Source: Narthecium ossifragum (taxonomy: Eukaryota > Streptophyta > Magnoliopsida > Dioscoreales > Nartheciaceae). Taken from it: a stretch of DNA of 64,000 nt. The notes under the pieces were generated by a model that made no database searches, was not told where the DNA came from, and saw only the letters and a program-made list of their open reading frames with translations. Shown one piece after another: positions 42,294 through 55,302 of the stretch; position 1 is the first letter of the stretch, and the number at the start of each line of letters is the position of its first letter. Made by a program: the position numbers and the translations under genes. The stretch spans positions 21,318,492-21,382,491 of the forward strand of contig OY986971.1 in assembly GCA_963920575.1 (NCBI GenBank), written 5' to 3'.

Positions 42294-43908
42294 GCAAGCC
42301 AAGAGTGGAAGCAATTTCAAAGCAAAGCTTGGATTGGAAGAAGGTGAACAATGAGCGAGAAAGATTTTTTGTGAAAATATCAGCAACTTGCAAGTTGGAA
42401 GGCACATGACACACACGAAGAGTACCGACAGCAGAAAGTTCACGAACAAAATGATAGTCCAAGTCTATATTCTTGGAAGGTTTGTGGGAGACTGGATTCA
42501 AGGTCATGAATATGGCACTCTTGTTGTCACATAGCAAGGTTGAAGGACCCGACAGGGAGACATGCAAGTCACGCATTAGATGAATGAGCCAATTGACTTT
42601 TGCGGTAGCAAGTGCTAAGACTAGATATTCCGATTCACAGCTAGATCTTAGCACTCCATGATACGAGATTTCCTCCGAGATAGACAACATAACCGGAAGT
42701 TGAGCGATGCGTGTCAGGACAACCGGCCAGTTAGAGTCGGAGTAAGCCAATAAGTTTAATATATGGTTTGGTGATAAAAAAAAGCCAAAATGCAGAGTGC
42801 CTTTAACTTATCGAAGAATGCGCTTAATAGCTTGAAATTGATCATTTGATGGGGCATGCACGTATTGACAGACCGAGTTGACAGCATGAGATAGATTAGG
42901 TCGCGTGATGGTCAAATTCTGAAGTGCCCTAGGAATAGATCAATAATATGTAGGATCAGCATATGGTGAGCCGCTACTAGAGAGATGATGAGCAACAACC
43001 ATAGGCATGCTAACCGGCTTGCTATCTAGAAGTTTCACACGACATAGGAGGTCATGTGCATATTTGCTTTAACTAAGGATTAAACCACTATCATTGTGAT
43101 GCACTTCAAGGCCCAATTCAAAGTTCCATGATCCTTCATAGAAAACTCTTTGCCAAGTTGAGCAATAAACCGATCAAGAAGAGCAGTGTTATTGCTGGTG
43201 ACAACAATATCGTCTACATAGAATAGTAAATTGATAAGGCCTTGCGACTTGGAGAGCACAAACAAGGATGAATCGGCCTTGCTACAAAGTAAACCAGTTT
43301 GAAAAAGATATGTGCTGAAACGATAAAACCAGGCTCGAGGGGCCTGTTTTAAGCCATAGATAGCTTTCCTTAAGCGACAAACATGACTAAACAAGGTGGG
43401 ATACACATAACCCGGGGGTTGCTCCATATAAACCTCTTCTTGAAGAACACTGTGGAGGAATGCTTTCTTGACATCAAGTTGGCGAAGAGACCAATTGTTG
43501 GAAACAGCTAGCGACAGTACAATCCGGACAGTAGAAGCCTTGATGATGGGACTAAAGGTCTCATGGAAGTCGAGGCCGGGGAGTTGGGAGTAACATTTAG
43601 CGACCAAGCACGCTTTGAGACGATCAATTGTCTCATCGGAGAGAAACTTGGTGCGAAAAATCCAACGAGAGCCAATAACATTTTTATTTATTGTGCGAGG
43701 GACAAGATCTCAAGAATGATTTTGAGTTAATGCACAAATCTCCTCGTCCATTGTTGCAATCCAGCCTAGGTGTATACTCGTAGATTTGAATCCTTTTGGC
43801 TCCTTCATAGTCAACAAGGAATGGAACAAAGGCCAAGCAGGGACTTCACAAAGATGATTAGTGTGAACTTTAGGCTTGAAGATTCATGCTATACTGCGAG
43901 TGACCATT
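42294..43908 (-). pseudogene. Ty1/copia pol: reverse transcriptase and RNase H
   Basis: Minus strand from 43905: MVTRS, IFKPKVHTNHLCEVPAWPLF (linker), GSRWIFRTKFLSDETIDRLK, then GLDFHETFSPIIKASTVRIV, QLDVKKAFLHSVLQEEVYME, YGLKQAPRAW and LLFYVDDIVVTSNN (YVDD catalytic site). LEVHHND, AHDLLC and FQAIKRILR lead to RNase H: AYSDSNW, then a frameshifted GCPDTHRSTSGYVVYLGG, then ESEYLVLALATAKVNWLIHL, LLCDNKSAIFM, DYHFVREL and LQVADIFTKNLSRSLF. Several stops (in MVTRSIA-stop-IFKPK, after TYY and after ILR) and at least two frameshifts. Same element as 52072-56068; the counterpart for copy A lies left of the window. Confidence 0.93.
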
Positions 43909-43913
43909 GGATA

Positions 43914-44083
43914 TGTCGCGCCCCGACCCGCGTAGGCCCAACCGGGCCGGACGACGCGAACCGGAACCTAACCTACTGCGAAAAATTTTGGCGAGGTTTC
44001 CCTCTAATCGTAGTAGTTACCCTAACAGATCATAATCATCCTGTAATTACACAATATACAAACTCAAAGACCGAAACTGGATA
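43914..44083 (-). mobile_element. Ty3-type solo LTR, portion upstream of the Helitron, copy B
   Basis: Begins TGTCGCGCCCCGACCCGCG at 43914, identical to the start of the LTR at 14824, and runs 170 bp to the Helitron. The other part is 49913-52071. The target duplication is GGATA (43909-43913) versus GGATG (52072-52076), one mismatch. Confidence 0.9.
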
Positions 44084-44396
44084 TCTATTATATAAGGAAG
44101 GGCGGTTTTTGAAATGTCTCAACTATAAAACATAAAGAGCGGTCCAGATTTATCTTCAAACACATCCAACGATTTAGATTTCATCATCAAACTTCAAGAT
44201 TCCCATCAAAATTTCATTCCCGCCTAAATCTCCCGCTCAAAATTTTGTTACCATTAGCTGAAAAGAAGAGAGGAGACAAAGCCATCACACCCCTCGCCTT
44301 CCCCCTTCTCTCATTCCCATCCCGCAACCCCCCCTTCACTCCGGGCGGCCTCACCCCACTCGAGCGGCCACCGCTGCCTCTGCCCCCCGTAATGCC

Positions 44397-44580
44397 CTCC
44401 TTCCTCTCCACCCCTCCGCTTCCACCCTCCTCTCCGACCTCGACTCCTCCGGGGTTCCCGTCCTCACCGGCCTCTCCCCCGTTGAGCTCAAGTTCGGGTT
44501 CACCCTTCCCCCTAACCTCCGCGCCGTCCTCTCCCTCGAAGTCCCCTCACCACTCGGCTTCCCCGACTGGCGCCACCCCT
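44397..44580 (+). pseudogene. Captured exon fragment of a plant SUKH-like (SMI1/KNR4-type) protein
   Basis: The frame through 44415 reads a stretch containing GVPVLTGLSPVELKFGFTLP, then PPNLRAVLSLEVPSPLGFPD followed by W-R. This is the pattern (G-V-x-V-x-x-G-L-S-x-x-E, FGF-x-PP-x-LRA-x-L, G-FPDWR) that I recall from a conserved, uncharacterised plant protein family with an SMI1/KNR4-like fold. Codons are GC-rich, unlike the AT-rich surroundings. The fragment has no start codon of its own and loses the family pattern after the W-R. It lies about 310 bp inside the Helitron 5' end, which is a typical capture position. Family assignment is from memory and only moderately certain; that it is a captured coding fragment is more certain. 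Confidence 0.6.
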
Positions 44581-44658
44581 TCCAGAGACGCCGACGGGGC
44601 CTCAAATCCAACCCGAAGGTCGTCCCTCGCCACTGACGCTCGCCGTCATCTAATCCCC

Positions 44659-45298
44659 ACATTTTTGGCGGCATCACTATTTCCGGCGTGGATGCCCCCC
44701 AACGATCCGACATCGAGCTCCATCATCCACCACCATTGCCGACCTTCACTCAACGGTGATGTCCTGGGCTCGGATCTTCACCGGATCTAGGCAAACGGCG
44801 AGGCGACCAAGGCCGGATCTAGACTTCGACGCTTCCTTGGCTTTGAACGGCGTATTCCTTTGTTTCCGGCATCCTTGATGACCTCGACCTCGACACGCGG
44901 ATGAAGCTTGATGCCCTCGACGTCCTTGGGGTGCTCAGCGACCTCGAAGAGGCTCGACGTCCTTGGCGTACTCGACGACCCCGGAGAAGCTCGGTGACCT
45001 CGGCCTCGACGAAGCCCCACTCCGGAGAAGACCGGCGGCCGCGGGGGAGCTTGACGTTTGGACGAAGCTCGGTCTCGACACCCAAGCGAGCTTGAAGCGT
45101 TCGACGCCCTCCAGACACTTGGCGATCTCGACGAAGCCCCACCTCGGAGAAGAACGACGTCCTTGGCGTGGCAACCTCGACAGCGAGGCAACCAACGCCG
45201 GATCTAGACTTCGGTGCGGCTTGGCAGCGACAGCGAAGGCGAGGATCGACGGTGCTTGGGCGACGACGAAAGCGAGGCGCGGCGCAGGTGAGTACCGG
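44659..45298 (+). other. GC-rich, internally repetitive Helitron cargo, copy B
   Basis: Copy B of the block at 1-640, immediately downstream of the SUKH-like exon fragment. It differs by one substitution (C45255 for T597). No protein family recognised. Confidence 0.5.
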
Positions 45299-45844
45299 CG
45301 GCCTCTACTTCTCCTGTGTCTTCTTCTTCTCTTTTTTCTTTCTTTCTCCTTGGCGTCTTCTCCGTGGGGTTTCTGGTGGAGAGGGGAGAGTGGCATCGCC
45401 AGCGTGAAGATGGAGAGATCCGGCGGGAGAAGCCCGGCGCAAAGGCCCAGCTCCCTTCTTCTTTTTTTCCTTCTTCCTTCCCTCTTCTTTTTTTTTCCTT
45501 CGTTTTCATCTTTTTTTTCTTTCTTTGCTCTGTTTTCTGCGTTCATGCCTCTTTGTTTCTTCTTCATCCTGTCGTAGATCGGGAGCTTCTCCAGCGCGGG
45601 CCAGTTGAGCGCCTCCTCCCCTTCCGAAGTTGGCCCTAGCGCCGAGCGGAGATAGGTGAAGCTCGACGGGCGTCCACCGTCTTTCTTCTCCGGCAGCATC
45701 CCCATGAATAAGGTATGAAGTGAAGTGACACTAATAGCAGACCAACGAAAGGGAAAATTGCACAGTGCTGAATTCTTGCTATTGCACTTATGATTTACCT
45801 CTTCACTTATGATTTATCTCTTCCACATCCTTTCATTCACACAC

Positions 45845-46124
45845 GAGCACCTCTACGTTTGACATGAGATTGGCCAAGCATCAAAAGTTTATGCTCTTGA
45901 ATATGTTTTTTAGTCCATTTTAAATTAGATGATTGGTTCAGTCATGAGCAGAAATTCTGATTCCTAACATGTTTAGCCATAAATGAGCACCTCCACGTTT
46001 GACATGAGATTGGCCAAGCATCAAAAGTTTATGCTCTTGAATATGTTTTTTAGTCTGTCTTAAATTAGATGATTGGTTCAATCATGAGCAGAAATTCTGA
46101 TTCCTAACATGTTTAGCGATAAAG
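45845..46124 (+). repeat. Two tandem 140-bp units inside the Helitron, copy B
   Basis: Copy B of 1187-1466, with the same two units. Confidence 0.85.
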
Positions 46125-46879
46125 GGCTAATGGCATCTTCTATGTGATTTATATTGTTGCCATAAATGTGTTATCCTGCCAATATGTCTAATCCATTCTA
46201 AACATGTATTGAGAGCTTGAAGTTCAATAATGATCCCTCTCATAAGTCTAGCATATGAATGGCATATGCTTAAAGATGACTCTCAGCAAGGTACCCTTGC
46301 AAGAGTTGAAGATGGCATCAATGTTGCTTATGTCATGTGTTTGTTACTGCTAATTCGATTTTATGGAGTACTGTTGCTAGAGTTGAAGAAAGAGAAGAGT
46401 AAAGACATTAATTTTATGTCATCTGTTTGTTACAGCACCCAGTAATTTCTTTCACTAAGATCCTGTGTTGTTGCCTTCTTGATGGTGTACTTTGCGTTCT
46501 TGACACTCATGACATCGTGATTTTATTGCTCAAGATTCTTTGGCATGTAAAGGATCGATATTTTTCTTACGTTGGAAATTCTTTGGTATGCTCTGTTCAA
46601 GATTTTATTGTTCAAGATTCTTTGACACTCATGACGTCGCATTTATTATGAGTTTCAAACCTTGATCTTAGGAACTAGCTTTCATTATGCTCTGTTTCAA
46701 GGTTTTCATAATGAATCTCTCTTTTTGCAATAGTTTAGAGTGATCGCATTGATCAAAGGATACAGATTAAGGAAGTGTGCTGCAGTTGTTCCTCAGAGAG
46801 TTTCTTTTGATTCCTGTTTAAATAGATATTTCTTTTCAACCCTATGTTTGCATTGTACATATACGCTTATTCATTTATC

Positions 46880-47088
46880 AGCATGGCATTGTTGCCTGGC
46901 TTTGAGTACAAATTTTTGTGAGATATTTACCTCAATTAGATTAGTGCAAATTTGTGCAAATTTTGCCTGGCTTTGAGTACAAATTTCAGCATGGCATAAA
47001 AATTTTAGTGAGATATTTACCTCAATTAGCTTAGTGCAAATTTGTGCAAATTTTGCATGGCTTTGAGTACAAATTTCAGCATGGCATT
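46880..47088 (+). repeat. Interleaved short tandem repeats inside the Helitron, copy B
   Basis: Copy B of 2222-2430. Confidence 0.8.
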
Positions 47089-49156
47089 GTTGCATTGCAC
47101 ATACATGGGGGAGGTGTAAGAGAGAGATCCTTGCCCAACCGTGTCAAGGGCACGGGTTTCGAATATGCTAACTTCAAATATGCTAACGTCAAATAATATA
47201 GCAATTCTTTGTGATGTGGCAGACTCTTATTCCATAGGATAGCAATTCTTTTCTTGCAGTTTCTAACACTCCATTGTTGTAGGGGCCAATGGGTTCGCTG
47301 GTGGATCATGCTGCTATCAATTATTGATTTTGTTGATTCACTTTCTAACACTTAGTAGTAGCCTTTCTTGCTGCCCTCAAGCAAGTAACTGATTTTTCAA
47401 CATGCATCAACCACTCTTAAGTAACTGATTTCTTTTTCTTTTGTTTTCTCTCTCTCAGGTTTTGAGTCGAAATCTGTATGTTTTAGCAGAGTTGTCACCT
47501 TAATGTTGGTAATATCTCTTATTAGGGTGTGTAAATGTAGGTAACCTATATTTTCTCAATTGGTTTCAATGTGTAAATTTTCTTTCCTTAAGATGGTGTA
47601 TGGTAGGTGTGTTATTAGAAAGTGCAGTATCATTTAGTTGTATGTCTTTATGTTTGTGTGGTTTGTGGGGACAATGTTTGCCCCGGGACAATGTTCGCCC
47701 CTTTTAATTGTGAATTAATTTTTGTATTTGATTTTTGTTGTAGAATTGTCTCATTTAAATCTTGGTAGCGGGGAGGTGCTGTAGATTTTTTTTTAAAAAC
47801 AAAGGAATTAATGAATACAATATTACTATCTTTGTTCTCAACTAACTACTATCGGAAGTTTATTTTGTTCATTTTGAATTCACCAATTCTTTTATTAGTT
47901 GGTATGTTAAAGTTTGCTCCTTTTCTTATGTTTGCGTGGTTTAATTGAAAAAACATTTAAGACCCATCTTCAGCCATTTAAGGGGTAAGAACCTTTAGTT
48001 ATCCTACAATTTCAACTTGGCAAGGGGAGATGTATAAGATTTTTCGTTCAAGGTGTTACAAATTTCCAACACACCAACAAAGAGTCTTAAAAAATTGATT
48101 TATAGCAACAAAGTTGATTAAACTGTATAGTCTATAGCCAGTTATGCCCAAGCCATACCAATTCCATCAAAGAAAGCTCAGGATTAAGGTTAATCCAAAT
48201 GGCAGTAAAATGCAAAGAGATTTCATCAGACTAAAACTAATTGCTACATCCGCACAAAAACTAAAATTTGAGCTTTAACTTTGTTCGAGGCCCGGTGCCA
48301 ATGGCTATGAATGGAAGTTGCAAAACTACACCAATGAAGGGAAAGTGCTGTCAGTCTGCATCAATACTGAACCACTTACACAACAATGCATAGATGAAAT
48401 AAATTTAAGATGATTATTACACTTGGCATTTGAAGCAAGTTATGTACATTTGTTGTATCATTGAAATAGGAGCTAAAATAGTAAAAACTGCAAAGTGCTA
48501 TAAAAATATAGATATTAGAAACAGATTCAAAGATGAATACCCGGCGAAAGGAAAAGTTCTAAAATCCCCGGTCTTGCCTCTTTAAATCCACAACTTAAGA
48601 AAATATAAACAATCAACTTAAAAAGAATAGAGATAAAATTGACGATTTCGTGAAAAACCATGGGTCCATCGATGATTTCGTGAAACATTCTCATGGAAAT
48701 GATGGATCGACGAATCATCAATCTTGCTCGCTGCTGAACAACGGACTATCAGAAGGATTAACTGACCAGGCTAAAGGCTTACATGGTGTAGAACTTGCTT
48801 TCTGGTGTACCAATGGACATGAATGGTATTCCCTCCTATATCTGAACTGAAACCTACATGAAGTGGTTGTAATATGGTGTTTGTATTAGACTATTAGTTA
48901 CTATGAATTAGAAGGGAGTGAAAAAACCTGAACACGAACTATGAAAAGTTGCTAAAAGTTTACACTACTAAGAAAACAATTGAATAAGAGCTTCAAATTC
49001 ATGCCTAATGGATGTCTCCTATGAAGTGAGAAAGGAACAAGAGCCCTAATTCTATATTTTGCTAGCCCTAATTCTGGCGAGAGATTTTATCTTTTCTGGC
49101 GAGAGTATATAACCCTTCGAATGTATTTTGCTAGCCCTAATTCTGGCGAGAGATTT

Positions 49157-49581
49157 TATCTGCGGTTGCTCCTAACTGTTGTCAAAGGTCCACGGTCATT
49201 TGAATGCTTGCGTACAGTTAACAATGTTATGTGTAATACATATAAAGCTGCATGTGTTGCGAGGGGGCTTTTGGAAGATGATGGTGAATGATATAGTGTC
49301 TTGAAGTGGCTTCAATTATGAACACTAGACATCAGTTACGAAGATTATTTAGTATTATTTTGATTCAGTGCTCTCCAGTTGAACCATATGCGTTATGGAA
49401 TCAATTCTCAGAACACATATGTGATGATCTTGCACACAAGATTCGTATATTGTTTGTCATTTTCAATCCAACTGAGTTTCAGATAAAAGATTATGGATTG
49501 CATTTGTTGAATCAGCTGCTTCAGGAATCGGGCAAGAGTTTGACGGATTTCCCGCCCATGCCAATACCCATTGGGAATTAG
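49157..49581 (+). pseudogene. Helitron Rep/helicase fragment, copy B
   Basis: Copy B of 4499-4923, with the same in-frame TGA and frameshift, so both lesions predate the duplication. One synonymous difference (A49338 for G4680). Confidence 0.85.
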
Positions 49582-51020
49582 AGTGTAGTAGTTGATGCTT
49601 TTCTGTTTAAGCTTCTCATATCCACATCTTTTTAATTGTCTTTCTCAAGACGATAATTCTATCCATATATTTCAAGTGGTTACCAGGTTTGCCCCGGGGG
49701 CTTTTATTGCTAGCTATGCTATAACTTAGTTAGTGTGGTTTGTGGGGACAAGGTTTACCCCGGGACCAATGTTTGCCCCTTTTATAATGAATTTTTGTAT
49801 TTGAAGAATGTTGTAGAATTGTTTCATTTAACTCTCGGTACAGGGTAGATTTCGCCGAAATTTTCTGAAAGAAACCTTAAATATCCGTGTCGTAGGCACG
49901 GGCAATCACTAGTTTATATACAATCCTCAAATAGGGAAATTATATATTTATCACTCCCGTAGGAGACTATCTATAACAAAAAGGTAAAGACTGGAAGATC
50001 GCCACCTCTCAAGTACCGCCAGACGCCACCACGTCACCAAACACCGGCCCGGTAGGGGTGACCGAAGAAGAGCTAGCGCCAGCACCTATAAAACGCAGGC
50101 CGGGTAGGAGTGAACACTAAGCTCTGTAGGGACACTATACTATGACACTCACAAGGGAGGGGAAACACAACAGTGTCGCCTCCAAGTTTACCCTAGGTGT
50201 ATACAAGGGTCCCATAACCCTACCGGAAGTTCGCGAACGCAGGCCCAAAACACTGCATACTCTCAACAGGACACAGAACACTACTTGGCGGGCCAGGACA
50301 CCGCTGGGCAGGCACTCCTCCTCCCAAGAGTTTAGGAACACTGAACTCCGGCTACACTTCGGCTACAACTTGAAGTCAACACGACCTCTAAACATCAAAC
50401 AACATGTATTCAGGTCAAACTAACCCTATCATCGAAAACGACTGAATACTACAAATCGAGTCCTGAACCAAGCTACCCGCAACGGTCCTAGAGCTAGATC
50501 CGGGTTACCCAAAAACCCCGGATCGGCAATGCCCAACACAAATGTAACTAGTGCACAACACAATGCATGTATGAACATGCGCAGGATAAGTACAAGATAG
50601 ACATGCAACAGTATGTGATGATATATCAAACATGTTCTGGCACGGCACCATGCCCGCCCGGGGTGGTGAGCAGGTAAATAAGGTCTAAGGAGCTGCTGCA
50701 GTGGTACCACCACCAACTGCCAGCAGTCCACCACAACACCTGCACCGGGAAGCAGCCCCGCAAACAACAGCTTACAGATATAACAGATAAAGCCCTCGGC
50801 ACACGCCAGCATGCAAGGCTAAGGAAAACAGTAGAGCTACCCGCCCGCTTATTCTAAACATCCTGGGAGTCATCACTCCCCCGGTTCACCACTGCCCTAT
50901 TATAGGGCTAACATGCTTAAACCTATGTACCAGGTATTAAGACAGTAGAGAAAACGATACATGCAAAGCTCCGCGAGCGAAACAAGACAAATCCCTCTCT
51001 CTGCCATAGTCGGATCTATC

Positions 51021-51278
51021 CCTCCCTCAAGGGAGGATCGATCCCGCTATTAACAGAGAGCAAAAGCTCCACATCGCGCCGAGTCCGATCGATCCGTCCT
51101 CCCAGGACGATCGATCCGACTCGGGACGGATCGATCCAACTCGCGACGAGAGGGATCCATGCTACCCAAGGCACCAGGATCGATCGCCCTCACCAGGGGC
51201 CGATCGATCCTGCTCGGATCAGCATAACTAACAAAGAGGGATCGATCCATCTCACAGACGGATCGATCGGTTGGGTTC
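51021..51278. repeat. GATCGATC palindrome cluster 1, copy B
   Basis: Copy B of 6363-6620. Confidence 0.9.
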
Positions 51279-51635
51279 TCCGATAAGCCGACGACGAGAA
51301 ATACCACCGGAAAACTCCACCAAATCTCACCAAAACCTGTGATCTAGTAGTACGAAGCATCACGAATCCAAAACCGGCAAAAATACTACAATCTAACATG
51401 TATACAATGAGTTCTAAGCATAAGAACATCGACAGCCGGAAAAAGCTCCAAAAACCCGAAGAACGTAGGTAGGAATCTCTCCCGGAGCAAGAGCAGCTTC
51501 AATCCCAGCTGCTGAGCCTTGGATCTTCCACGAACTCTTCGAAATCCAGGAATTCTCAGCCCAAGAATCCGGTTTTCCAAAAAGATCTGAGGAAGAATGT
51601 TCTGTTTGTTTTATAGGCAAACGAACCGACTTAGC

Positions 51636-51861
51636 AGGATCGATCTGTCCAAGGAGACCGATCGATCCAGCCAAGAGAGCGATCGATCCAGCCATGGAGA
51701 CCGATCGATCCAGCCAAGGGAACGATCGATCCAACCAAGAAACCGATCGATCCCTCTTCGAGTCCGATCGATCCGTCCCAAGAGACCGAGCGATCCGACT
51801 CAACGATCCACGTTCCTATCAAAGACCGATCGATCCCTCTAGCAAGGAAGTATCGATCCGT
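51636..51861. repeat. GATCGATC palindrome array 2, copy B
   Basis: Copy B of 6978-7203, upstream of the same minus-strand TATA box at 51609-51615. Confidence 0.9.
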
Positions 51862-52071
51862 CTCTCGCAGGAAGCTGGACTTGGGTTAAAACTTAAACCC
51901 AAGCCCGGATCTTTCGATCACGGGTCCCACTAACCGTTCTAACCAAACATTACCACAAACACGGTCAGTGTGTGCACACGCGGGTGTGAAACAAGCCGAC
52001 AAGGCGCAATTTTACCAAATTGCCCTTGCGGTCCACGACGAGCCACAGGAATAGAGGGACGGGTCCTCAGA

Positions 52072-53920
52072 GGATGCAAGGCTAAGTTTGTCGTTCAACT
52101 AGAGTCAGCAACAGTGGCATCCGAAGGAGGATAAGCGAGTAAAGATGAAGCATGAGGAGCTGCTGATGCTGACGCTAATGGAAGCGGTACAACTGGCGCA
52201 GACATGGCTGGAACAGGGGCTACAACAGAAGCTGGAGGAGTGGGCTCCTCTAGTGCAAATGGAAGAGGCATGTTGAAGGTTGAGTAGTAGTAGCCAACGG
52301 AGCAGGAGATATACCTGAAGATGAAGAAGTGCTAGAACTGGACATGTTCATGTTAGACATAGGCTCAACAAAAGAAATATAGTCCATGGAAGACAAGATG
52401 GTGGAGTTAGTTTGCCTAGCTAATGGATAGGTGTACTCATCAAATTTAACGTGATGAGAAATGTAGATCTTGTTGGTGCGATGATCAAGACACCGGAAGC
52501 CTTTGTGAGAAGTGCTATAACCAAGAAATATACATGGGAGGCTGCGAGGAGAAAATTTATGAGAAGCATAATCTCGCAGAAAAGGAAAGCAAAGGCAGCC
52601 AAAAGGTCTGAAATTGCATAGGTGGGAGGCTTACAGTACAAAACCTCATATGGCGAGAGGCCATTCAGGACAAGTGTGGGCAAACGATTGATCGTGAAAG
52701 TTACAGTGCTGAATGCTTCCAACCAAAGGCATAATGGAGCATGAGCATGAAACAACATAGAGAGACCGGTCTCGAAAATATAACGGTGCTTTCTTTCAGC
52801 ACGTCCATTTTGGGAAGGAGTATAGGGGCATGACATTTGATGGTGAATGCCGGATTGAGCCAAATGAGATGTAAATTTATTATTGGTGAACTCGGCACCA
52901 CTGTCGCTTTGGAAGATTTTAATCTTAGAGGAAAATTGATTCTAAAAAAATGCTCAAAATTGCCAAAATATAGCAAAAAATGTCGGCTTTGGATTTTAAG
53001 GGATAAAACCAGGTAAAGCGCGAGTGATCGTCAATAAAAATGGCATAGTAACGAAAACCCAATATAGAGGTAATAGGAGCCGGGCCACAAGTAGCAATGT
53101 ATTAGACCCAAAATAGCAGAGGAGAGTTGTGCATTAAGTAGATAAGGAAGGCGATGGCTTTTGGCTAGTTGGAAGCTTGAACATATTAAAGGAGTGGGTA
53201 AAATAGAGGTAAGAGACAAGCAGCCTTTTATTAATTAAGGCAATGAGATGAGCTACATAGCTGAGTTGGGCATGCCAAATATCATAGGAAGCTCGTAAGT
53301 TATTGCACTGCAAAATGGAAAGGAAAGCCTCATGTCCTCGCTTCAGCACATACAGACCATCAACGCGCCGACCGGTTGCCACCACCTTTCCCACTATGAA
53401 GTCCTGAATGGTAAAACCAGAGTCAATAAAGGAAATGGAAAAAGGAAAATCAGATGTTAACTTGCTGATGGAGGTGAGATTTTTTGTGAGTTGAGGAACA
53501 ACAACAACATCTAATAGACGTGACGAAGTAGGGGAAAGAGCACCAGTATGAGTAATCGGAAGAGACTCTCCATTGCCGACAACTACTTTATCCTTACCAT
53601 GATATGGTTCAACCTTGTCCAACTGATCAGCATTAGGGGTCATGTGTGCAGGAGCGCCGGTATCCGTGTACCAGTCCGAAGCAAAAGGTTCATTAATGGA
53701 GTAATTGGCAAAGGTTTCAACAACATTGGCAGAAACATTGAATCGTACATACCGTTCACTGCAAGTAGATGCATAATGACCCTCATTGCGGTAGATTTGA
53801 CAGCAAGGTCGATCGGAGGACTGAGTGTTATGATGCTTGCTACGATTCTGACCTCGACCGCCATGGTCATCACATCCATCGCTGATCGTTTGCAAACGCG
53901 TCGTTAAATCGGATGCAAAC
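52072..53920 (-). pseudogene. Ty1/copia pol fragment: protease and integrase, copy B
   Basis: Copy B of 7414-9262, with the same frameshifts. One missense difference in the region after the protease (Thr here, Ile in copy A, in the T-K-N-L-x-S-I-S-K stretch). Here the partner RT/RNase H piece of the same element is visible at 42285-43908, beyond the LTR-plus-Helitron insertion. Confidence 0.92.
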
Positions 53921-53925
53921 TCAAT

Positions 53926-55297
53926 CAAAAATAGAATTTATAAACCCTTATTAAAACTACTAAACTATGAGGTAGAATAGTGGTGAAATACGGGATCGAA
54001 CCACAGGGAAAACTTTGATTACGAAGGAGATACCAGAATTAAATCTTGAAACTCTAAACCTAAAGCGAAAAGGATTGATTTGGGTTTTAGAAACTTATTA
54101 ATTAAAACTAATTAAGAAAGCGATTAAAGAGATTGAAATATATTAATGAGAGAAAACCTAGGGATTACTCAATCCACTTTATTTTCACTTCCTGCACTTT
54201 CTAGTTATCCTCTTGTTTTCTTATTTAGACATTATAGATTCATAGCTTCTTAAGTTTACATGAATCCCTAAAGTAAGGTGAGTGTTTTCCAAAGGCATAT
54301 TTTATCTTCGATTAGCATATATTGTCTTCCGGGTAACCTTAGCACAACTTATCGACACTAAGCATAAAATATCTCATCAGTTATTCACAAATCACATGAA
54401 AACTATCATATAGATCTCTACCATCAATCACCGAAATCAGGTAGGCCTTAAAATACGTCAAGGAACTATGTTCCCCCAACTCTATTATCATTAAAAACAT
54501 ATCTATAAGATATGTCCAAAAAAAGAATACAAGTATCAAACTAGAAAATACAAAGAAGTTACACTAAAGCTCCATGAGATCCCTAAGTACAGAAATTAGC
54601 TACTCATCTTAGAGATGGAAGCCATAGATTCGATGAAGAACGATTGGGACCCACGCTGCAGCTCCATCTTCTCCAGAGAATCTTCCAAACCCTAATTCTC
54701 TCTTTTTTGTCTATGGGGGCCTCCAATTTTCGGCCAGCAAACACCTTCTTATAGGTGTACTCCCAGAATTAGGGTTATGGCTATGTTGGACTCCTACTAC
54801 AACTCGGATTCCTTGGATTAATTCTTGGCTGTCTTACTACGGTCGCGAGTGGGTCCAACCACGTTGGAATTGAAAAGAAAGTCCAACATGAAAAATGTAT
54901 ATTAGAAAGTCTTCTGTCGGATTCAGAATATTTGATAATATTCTGACTTATATGAACGTTGACGAACCAGTTTCCCAGCATCTGTTTATCTTCATAGTCT
55001 TCAAAACTGGTATTAATATGTCAAGAATTTCGCAAAGTGTCCAACATGAAAGTTATTCGTCTTTAGGTCTTCTAGATTTCAACCAAATTTCAGAATATTT
55101 TCACTTATAAATAATTTCTGGTGAATTCTTTCCAAACTGACAGTGGAGCAGCGTAATTTCGACATATTAGTTTTTTCTGTATTTTCGAACTTGAATCTTC
55201 ATTAAACATGAAATCAACTAACAAACTATCAAATACAAACACTCTCGGGCTAACAAAGGTAAATTAAGGGGTTTAAGTATGAATATTTAGTGACTCA
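53926..55297 (-). mobile_element. Solo LTR in the copia gag, copy B
   Basis: Copy B of 9268-10639, with flanks 53921-53925 and 55298-55302. Confidence 0.82.
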
Positions 55298-55302
55298 TCA
55301 AC

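Larger units (their letters stand above)
44084..49912 (+). mobile_element. Helitron, copy B (complete ends, 5829 bp)
   Basis: It begins with TCTATTATATAAGG at 44084, a plant Helitron 5' signature, and ends with a hairpin plus CTAG at 49909-49912. It is flanked by host A (44083) and T (49913), as expected for A^T insertion without target duplication. Removing it rejoins the two halves of a Ty3-type LTR that aligns across the gap with the uninterrupted LTR at 14824-17246. It carries a captured gene piece near the 5' end and a broken helicase piece near the 3' end, so it cannot move on its own now. Confidence 0.93.
49913..52071 (-). mobile_element. Ty3-type solo LTR, portion downstream of the Helitron, copy B
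   Basis: Copy B of 5255-7413. With 43914-44083 it reconstructs a single LTR of about 2.3 kb that carried the Helitron. Confidence 0.88.
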
